This document shows, in pieces, positions 55,856 to 64,000 of a DNA stretch of 64,000 nucleotides. The stretch lies in NCBI GenBank assembly GCA_028673005.1, contig CM054116.1, positions 35,064,854 to 35,128,853 of the forward strand, read 5' to 3'. Every line of letters begins with the position of its first letter. Position 1 is the first letter of the stretch. The notes below the pieces were generated by a model. That model was not told where the DNA came from. It saw only the letters and a program-made list of their open reading frames with translations, and ran no database searches. The position numbers were made by a program, and so were the translations under genes. This stretch comes from Tanypteryx hageni. Taxonomy: Eukaryota; Arthropoda; Insecta; Odonata; Petaluridae.

Positions 55856-58800
55856 GAGAGATCGATGAAAGAGGACTACTGGCTCTTGGTTGGTTGCCGA
55901 GATACGGAATGCGAGAACCACGTAAATCATCCCTATTAAGGAGGAAGATAGGAAATAAAAAAAACAGTTTCACACGGATAGTCCGTTAACGCAGAGCTGT
56001 TTTCATTTAAGAAATGTTGAATAATTTTCCGCAAATATTCTTTAAATCGCTTTAAAGGCTTGCGGGTGATCGAGGGGAACAGCATTTGAATTATCTCTCC
56101 GGTATTTAACAAACTCTAGGATTTTATTTTCCAATATTTGATAAAATTCCTCATTTTGCAAAAATATCGGGAAATGATATAAAGTTAATGGACGAGGCCG
56201 AGACTTCGTGGAATTCCATAATCAAATAAAATAAAAAATACGAGATAGTATTATTTTTTATTAGAAAACTTGATAATTTTCACAAATAAATGCGAAACAG
56301 TATCGGTTTCGATGAATATGATTTTTCCGATGCCTGATTATAATATTAAAGCATGTTTCTGAATTATTTAATTACAAGACAGTATTTTCGGTGATGCATT
56401 TTGACAATTATTGCTTGAAATGTCTTAATTAAAGTTGTAGGTGGTGATTGGTTGTTCCATTGTTGACTTACAAAAGTTCGTGTTAAAAAAAATATAAAAA
56501 TTCCTTTGCTTAGGATAGGTTTAAGACACGACTCGAGAATTGTAAGAGGATGACTAATTCATACTTTAAGATATCATAAACCGATGGGATCTTAACATGT
56601 TGTTAATATCGATATCATTTCTGACCAAGGACGCGCCTATCATTAGAGGCTCCTCATTCCTGCACGACTAGACCGCCACCATAAAGGGCAGCTAGAAATG
56701 CCCAGCGCATGGCCAGGCATCAGTAAGAAGCTTTCGTCTACACTCCCATGTAATTAATTCATCCGGCGCTGATAGCGGATGTGGGACCAAACGGGAGGCA
56801 GTGAGTTTACAAGTGATACTCGACGGCTATTGTCTCAAGGTTGATAGGCAAGGGAGCCATCTTGAAAATTCTCACCGGCAGATGAGCTATGCTCGGAACG
56901 CGGTATCCGGTAACGGATGTACGAATTTGGTTTGATTGCGAGGCGACTGTGGAAACGAGTTTCTGAGGTGGGGCGGAGGGAGATTGGATCGGAGTGGAGT
57001 GGAGGGGGTGAGGAAGCGTGGCGGATAGGGGTCTAATGCGATTGGCTTGCAGGAGACATAAGAATGATCCATTGTTCAGGCTGCCACTGGATGATTAAGC
57101 GGAGTCGATATCAAAGAGGGTTTTTGAGCCCGATATGCGACGCAGATACTTTAAAAAGAAGGAACTGCGAACCGTACGAAAGAAGTCGGACACATATTGG
57201 GTGTGTTGTATCAGAAGTCTCGTTTATATACTTAAAGGGTTTTTTTTTCTGGTGTGAAAGATTCATATTAGTTAATCGTTAGGCCTCTGTTTTCATTTGA
57301 AATATGAATCAATCTTGAAAAATGTCTAAAAATTTTGATGAGGTTGTTTGAAGAATTATAAATGTTCGAGATCGTAACCTGGCGCCAAAGAGTTCATGTG
57401 ACCTTTTTGGAAGAAGTGATTATTCCCGAGTGCGGCAGGCTGATGAAACACAAGGAAAACAACGGCCGCTGATGATAACCCTTTTTGGTATAATTCTAAA
57501 GCCAAAGAAAGATACCAACTATCAGGGAATATTTACTACCGTAAAATCTTGAATTGAAATAATTCGGAGATATTTAGTTACTTTATTATAATTTGAATTT
57601 TTTGACAAACGGACATCAAAAATTATACGATGCTTTAAAAAATTTAGATTGGTAGTGTAGTGTAGAGAAAATTTGTAATTTAATTGTGAGTCTAAGAAAA
57701 GAAAATATGACGGGGAACATTACCTATATCGTATTAGAAATGACGTTAAAAATGTAATTTTTCGCAATTTTTATGTAATTAAATTTAACGTTAATTACAT
57801 TTTTGAGATATACGTATTGAAAAAAGTCACGAATTAATAACAGTATAACATAATGGTTTTCAAGAATTCAACTTCTTCTTATAACTACGACGAATATGTA
57901 TGTAAGGGGTAATACCGAAGGGCTCGGTCGGTAATAAGGTAGAGCTGAAATACGCTTCAACGGCTAATATGGCCGAGTGGAGGAGGGTGAAAGGGTTGGT
58001 AATCGACGACGGAAAAATAACTAAATAAACCCAAAGTAAAATATCTAAAAAAATTCTCATTGATTCTATACAAACAATAAAAAACTAAAATTCAAATTTG
58101 ATTTTTCAATTTTAATGGTTATGTTTTAAATGATTCGAGGGTTTCGACTTTAATTGCTTCAAACCATTAAAACCGTAGAAATATATTTAGTAACAATCAA
58201 TTTCAATTTAAATTGATATTGACTGAAATTGATATTTATTTTTGGGTTTCAGCTCATCGTTCGTCCGGGTTGCACACAGAACATTATTTTTATTGTTTCA
58301 AAATTTCTTAAAACGATTTAGAGATTCCTTCTCATCCTTCAGTGAATAGGCCATTGAAACGCAGTCTTCACCGTTGGCTGAGAAGTACTTAACGAATGAT
58401 TTTGCTCTTTCGTATTGACTGGTTTTAATGAAAACTTATTCGCATGCAAAAGGCTTCCTTCAAGCTAAATCTGAAAAGAGCCATTAGCGTTTGCTTAGGT
58501 TCTATGAATTGTAACTGAGCGTGAGGTAAAGACTAGAATTATTAACACGTTGGCGTATTATCGCTTATTTTCAGTCAATCCAAACTTGAAAATTTTAAAA
58601 TTATTTTATTTCCCCGAAAGACTTTAATTTAATCAACACAAGCATGAACTGCTCTATATAATGGAAAAAATATTCCGTTTCTATTATAATAAATATAATC
58701 ACTAAAATTTTTTTAGCTGCATCGTGTTCATACATATCTTTACGAAATGAATACTTCGATGGTTTTAGCAAATTTTAATTTTCATAAGAATATGTTTTGA

Positions 58801-60770
58801 TTAAAATCACAGATTTGATGTTTTTAGTTTGATTTTTATTTTGTTTCTTATTAAAATATTATATTAAGGGAAAAACAATCAAGAGAAAATATTTTTATGA
58901 GTTCCAAATATTCCCGTTTCGATTCTTGACATTGCAATCTTTGCAATTGATTTATCATTCGTTATATAAAAAAATGTAATACATACATTAAAATTTTTGT
59001 TGACATTAAACAGACGGAAGTGTTATCGAATTCAATTACGGAGAGATATATCCACATTTTGTTAGCAGTTTTCTGTGTATGATTTCAAAATTTGTTTTTA
59101 TTCGATTCCGGCAAATCATCATCCTGCGAATGGTTCATTTTTTCGAGACACGAATGCGATGGACCATAAAACTCCAGACTCTCATTGGAGAGCCTTATTC
59201 TCGCTGCCGGAGCAGTATATTTTTAACTCTGGCTTTTTTGCGATGTTAAACGGGACTTTCTCGGTTAGTGAAACGATTTGAGACGACAAACAAGGAAATT
59301 TATTCGGGCAAGAATTTTTCATTTACAAATATTTTTATAATCTTGCATAGCCTCTGTAATGCAGCGAATGTAATGTTGGGTTTTGAACACCATTTCGCAT
59401 CTTATTAAGAATCCATAGAGGTCTGTACTCGAGGGACGAACGAAGTGGAGACGCTAAAAATCCATCATTGTATTGTGATAATAATTTTTAATAATTTTTA
59501 CAACCTGCTGATTCCCTCTTGTCTATGTGCAATGGGTATCTAAGAGGTGGTGCAATGAATAGCTGGTCAGTTTCATAAGTTTAGAGGAAAAGTGACTTCC
59601 TATTCATAAATCGCATTACGATGATTACTTTTTGAGATAGATATGGAGTGCGTGGGCGGGGAAATTTGGAGTGTATGTCGGAGGGTAAAAGTCTAATTTT
59701 AATAGGGATGCGTGTGCAAAATTGATCACTTATCAAAAATAATTTCTTTCCTCGGTTGGTCTCTGTAGTGGCGTTACTTACGTAACGCATAACGCCATCT
59801 TTGCAATGAAGGAACTAAAAGGCTGCGTTCGACAAAATCGAATATCACGTCATCTGTCACTTTACGAAGAGAATTTCCGCTGCGCAATTTCGTATTCGCC
59901 ATTTCTGCGTCATTCGTTCTAAAGTTGCTAAAAGCCATTATGAAGTCATTACGACTTAATATTGAAGGTATGTTATCGAAGCTAAACCTAAACTAAAAAT
60001 GTCATGTGGCATCATTACTTGCGATGTATGATTATCTATATTATTTCTCTTATTTATAAAAATATAGGATATTATTAACTGGGTGGTTTATTAAGCGTTG
60101 GATAGCATGCATAGGTATAAATTTAAAAATCTCACGTAATTTTTTCGTCATTTCATAATTTTTACTTCATTATCTTCAGGATTTTTGTGATATTACAATT
60201 ATTTTATAATGTTTTAAAACATTTACTTGCAATAACAATTCTGATCTATATTATTAATTTATCATTTCTGCTCCGTTCCGTTCAAAGATATATTGTGCGC
60301 CCCTTTTCTTATGATTGTCCTTTCAATTCAAAATTAATCATTCTGACAGAGCTTAGATTTTTTGGGAAAAAATATAAATTTTTTAGGTAAGGATCTATTT
60401 TTATGACACTATTGGGCAAAATGTGTATACTGCTGAGAAAGTACTTTAGCGTAGTTTAGATGAAAGTGATATATGGGTGCTGATGCAGGCGATTCTATAC
60501 GTGACAGATCTGATTCTACTGAAGGGTTTAATATGCTGAATGTCACAATCGAAGATATAAGTAAGGAGAAAGCGATGGCTCAACAAGATTTTTCAGTTCC
60601 AAGAACTATCGATTGGGGAATAGATGGCATAGCTTATAAGCTTTGAGCCTTTAAAGTATCCTCTTGACTGTGGAATTCGCCTTCTTGCGATTATAATTTC
60701 ATTAATAATCAAAAATTAATGTTTACTGTAACTCCATTAGGGTATTTACAGACATAGAGGAGCAACTAAG
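55856..60770. other. Non-genic AT-rich stretch
   Basis: I recognise no gene, RNA or transposon here. A GC-richer patch at about 56,620-57,060 contains no family motif. The rest is AT-rich single-copy-looking sequence. Confidence 0.45.
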
Positions 60771-60790
60771 ACGAATTTTTAGTGCTAAAA

Positions 60791-60879
60791 ATATTCGAAT
60801 AACCATAATACGGTTTAGAAGACCAGAAACGTATTTCGGCTGAAAAACAGCCATCCTCATTGGTAATTATCAGATTCAC
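60791..60879 (-). ncRNA. Hammerhead-ribozyme-like motif, copy 3 (minus strand)
   Basis: On the minus strand, ATGAGGA is followed by T, a perfect 5-bp stem with 5-base loop (GGCTG TTTTT CAGCC; plus-strand 60,838-60,852) and GAAA (60,834-60,837), then TACGTTTCTGGT and TAAACC..TTATGG. The arrangement and flanks match the copies at 61,227 and 42,481. The first core cytosine is replaced by A, so this copy should be inactive if the identification is right. Confidence 0.4.
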
Positions 60880-61019
60880 ATTTGTGCTAAAGTCGTTCCA
60901 ATTCTGTCCTCTTTTTATATTAGATCCACAGTTTAGCGCATACATGTTGAGAGCCTATCTTGCAAGATTCTTTTACAATGGAAAGCGCGTTTCACACACA
61001 CTCACAGAAGGGAGGAGGG

Positions 61020-61209
61020 AATCCCGGTGCCGGCATTAGCCTACTCTTACGAAGAGCGCCAAGGGATCTTAACGTCCCTTCCGAAGGACGAAGCGCTGAC
61101 TTGCGCGTTTTCCTCAACCGCACAGGTTGGGAACGAGGTAAAAATAATCAGACCACCGGATTTGAACCTGGGACCGCTGCTTGGAGGTCCAGCCACTGCG
61201 CATTTCAAC
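61020..61209 (-). mobile_element. SINE with tRNA-like head
   Basis: On the minus strand a tRNA-like segment starts near 61,209: AGTGGCTGGACCTCC is A-box-like and GGTTCAAATCC (61,158-61,168) is a good B box. The body continues through CTTCGGAAGGGACGTTAAG and GCCGGCACCGGGATTCCC. The start of the element adjoins the hammerhead-like motif at 61,227. The 3' boundary is uncertain. Confidence 0.55.
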
Positions 61210-61226
61210 TAAAATTTAGAGTACTT

Positions 61227-61310
61227 TGGGTGAATCACGACTGAAGACGGCTCCATTGTGGCCGAAATGCGCATTTGGTTTTTCAAAACCTTGTTATGGC
61301 TGTTGGAAAT
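61227..61310 (+). ncRNA. Hammerhead-ribozyme-like motif, copy 2
   Basis: GTGAATCACGA precedes CTGAAGA (61,241-61,247), then C, a GGC..GCC stem, GAAA (61,264-61,267) and the palindrome TGCGCA (61,268-61,273). A palindromic stem III would let two RNAs pair into a dimeric hammerhead, a form reported for Penelope-like elements. As in the other copies, one extra base follows CUGANGA, which departs from the canonical core. Confidence 0.45.
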
Positions 61311-61319
61311 GCCTATGTA

Positions 61320-64000
61320 CATTTTATTTCAATTTTTGATACTTAGTTGTTTAGTCTTGAATTTGTTTTCAGCCATAAGACGAACTCAATAATTCTCCAG
61401 TGCATTATTAGGGTAACCATGATTATCAATTTTATTACCAGCTTGAAGAACCACTTTTGCACATTTTAGGCGCAATAACGGCATAACGATTTTACTTTGC
61501 ATTGTTGTTCTAAAAGTTATTTTAAATTAGTTTTTGGGGGTACTTGAAATTCATATCCATGTTTACAATATTTGTTTAAGTAAACACTTTTCGTTTACAG
61601 TTAGGGGGATTATTTGGTAGCGCTGACGGTACAAGACCTGAGCAGCTCTGCGAAAACCTATACGTCGAGTAAAATTTTGTTTTAGAATCCCACTTAATGG
61701 GTAAGAATTATCTCAAAACATAATTACCAACGCCACCCAAACTATAATAGTTTTCTGTTATTGATTTTATGATGATATCGTTTTGACAATAACGTTCTTG
61801 ACATCACGTTTCAATGAACAGATTCGCCGGAAAGACTGCTTTAATTCTCGGAAGATGGTGACGATAATAGCACGCACGTTCAAACCGCGTTCACAGTCAC
61901 GTAGAAAGCATGCAAATTCGCGTTCTTAAATGAGAAAGAGAGAATAATAGAAGAGCAAAAAAGGAATGGGAGAAAGGGGCGGAGAGGAGAGCAAAAACAA
62001 AGGGTGAGATAGAGAAATAAGATAAAGAGATAATGGGGAAAGGTGGCAGAGATAGGACCCAATCGCATCGTTCCCTTTAATCCCTAGTTCGCTCGCATTG
62101 CCTAGCTCAGATCTTCCCATTCTTCCCACTCCTCCCAACAGACCATTCACCTCACTTCCTGGTGATTCACCAACCCTCCATCCACATAGCCTCTACCTCT
62201 TTACATCCCTTCTAATGTTCCCTTCCTAGTTGCTATTTTCTTCCGAGCCCCTTTTAATTTTATTTTCACTCTCATTCTCCTCTCCCTCCAGCCTCTATTT
62301 GACTCTCTCTTGTTGCCGTCACAGCTTTTCATTTATAACTGCTAAGATTGGAGGAAATAAAAACATTTTTAAATTAACGGAAATAAGTTTCAATGGATCA
62401 ACACGGCAGAATCCCGGAAATCACCACCATGTCAACAGCACGCCGTGGAAGCCTTCGTGCTAATTTAAGTTTCAATTTAATTCGAAACCGATGGAAGAGA
62501 TAACAATGATGGAAATTATTGGTAGATAAAAAAATCGTCTGGGCTAATAATCACGAAAATCTCGTTAGACTTTGGTAGGAAATATCTTTAAATACAATGT
62601 ATCATATCGTTAAAACTATCCGAGTTCTAAATATTTCGGATGATATAAAACATTTCTCATTTTATGATGACGTCACGTAAAATTTTGCCGCGTTTTTATC
62701 ACAACTGGGAAAAAATATAATGGCGGACTTAAAATAAAATCAATCGAATTCCTGAGTCTAATTATAACCAGTTGTCTTGCCTGCAATTCTTTTCTTCTTG
62801 TAACCCTTTTTCATCTTTCCGTTCTCGTACCTCTCTAATCTATTATCTCCATTTCCTGCCGCTCTTCCTCCTCTCATTTCAATTCTATCTCTTCCATTGT
62901 TTCTTGTTTCCTTCCCCTCCCGTCCATCACCTCTCCTTCCCTCTCATTCTTACCCTCTCGCCTTTTTCTTACCTCTAACTCACGTCGCGCTTCAAACCCT
63001 TTCACCGCCTTATCCTCCATCTCCTTTTACTTCGCTTTCAATCCACCCGTTTTTCATAAAAAAAAGAACGCACCGATTTCGCTATTGGAATTTTGAATAC
63101 ATATAAAATCATGAAGCGCAAGCCGAACTTAAGATCAATCTGTTCATTATTCCGAAAATAAAAACAGCAGCAGCAAAGAGAGCTGCAATACTACATGCTT
63201 AACATTTCACACATATTTCACTTTGTGATAGTGGATGTTTATTATATGGCTCTAAACCGTCCTATGGTGTCTTGTTGCCACTGACATCTATAACTCTGGA
63301 ACCCCATTTTGAGATCTAAATACCGCACCGCTATGTTAGTAATTTCACACAACTGAACAAAATACAATTTTAGGAATAATAAAAAAAGCAATTATTTAAT
63401 ATCGCTGCAATAAAAATTCAAGTATCGGATAAAAATATTTTATGTATATTCATACGGGTTCCCTAATTTGTTGGGAGCCGTGGAGCCCCCCCTTAAGACG
63501 GCGTTGATATGACTACATCTATTTTTAGTTATTATTTCAACATATGAATGGCGAAACTTCTTTTAGAGAGTTCTTTATTTCTTGCTGCAGAAAAATTTAT
63601 CAGCTTTTCTCATTGAAATATAAATATACGCAGCACACCTAATATTTAAACGGCATTGGTTTTATAGTATTGCAAAGTTTACATTCGAAAAAGCTGACTC
63701 CATAAGTTTTGATTTTTTTAACTTCTCGGCGAATTGGATTAATTGAAGATGAAATCGTATTACTACGCAGTCCGTTATCCGGAACGATAACAAACAATTA
63801 TTAACTTAAGCTCTAAGGGTAATAATGATGCAATCTGCTGAAGTGCAATATAAAGAAAAATTATACTTTCATTTAACAAGGTCAAATAAAATGGTATATG
63901 TGCTTAAGTTGCAGAAAATCCTGCGTCCTGGCGTCCCGAAAAACTCTTTCGGGACACCAGAACATTGCACTGATAAATGGGATAAATCCCAGAAAACCGG
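61320..64000. other. Right edge, no gene recognised
   Basis: The stretch at 61,920-62,040 is purine-rich and 62,100-63,050 is pyrimidine-rich on the plus strand, producing long low-complexity frames. The remainder to the window end is AT-rich. Nothing here resembles a known family. Confidence 0.45.

Noticed and set aside
55431..55973. 180-codon minus-strand frame rich in Leu, Pro and Ser
   Set aside because: It is repeat translation of the GAGGGAGG minisatellite.
1..64000. Bacterial-type systems such as CRISPR arrays, operons or riboswitches
   Set aside because: Introns, LINEs, SINEs and hAT elements show this is eukaryotic nuclear DNA; no regularly spaced short repeats of CRISPR type are present.

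Overview
This window is animal nuclear DNA, most probably from an arthropod. It is AT-rich, its one clear gene is split by long introns, and the rest is littered with non-LTR retrotransposons, hAT, Tc1/mariner-like, piggyBac-like and Helitron-like relics, tRNA-derived SINEs and microsatellites. I cannot name the species. There are no bacterial operons, no CRISPR array and no rRNA.

The only host gene I can support is a plus-strand SLC22-type organic cation/carnitine transporter of the major facilitator superfamily. Nine coding exons run from 7,721 to the stop codon at 30,837. All eight introns have GT..AG ends and every junction keeps frame. The exons encode about 505 residues, roughly the family's length minus the first 50-70. 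The N-terminal exon with membrane segment 1 was not found and is probably upstream of the window. The introns hold most of the interesting mobile DNA.

Layout: 1-7,720 is the left flank or an upstream intron (a 5'-truncated Jockey-like LINE with a 14-bp target duplication, a Helitron-like 3' end, a 3-unit tandem repeat, a piggyBac-like MITE). 7,721-30,837 is the transporter, whose introns contain a CCCTCT array, a non-autonomous hAT element, an unusual modular foldback structure, a MITE with 29-bp inverted ends, two CR1-like LINE copies, a dead Tc1/mariner-like transposase, a third LINE fragment and a SINE. 30,838-36,770 is non-genic. 36,784-39,169 is a third CR1-like LINE copy with both ends and a 13-bp target duplication but no endonuclease region. 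39,183-44,944 is non-genic with a hammerhead-like motif and a 129-bp duplication. 44,945-45,272 is a hAT MITE and 45,577-48,237 a full-length hAT transposon whose transposase carries three stop codons. 48,246-64,000 has no recognisable gene; it holds microsatellites, SINE-like pieces and two more hammerhead-like motifs.

The best candidates for something undescribed are the foldback structure at 13.2-14.5 kb (arm-unit-module-unit-inverted module-inverted unit-inverted arm), the endonuclease-less LINE with intact ends, and the three related hammerhead-like motifs.
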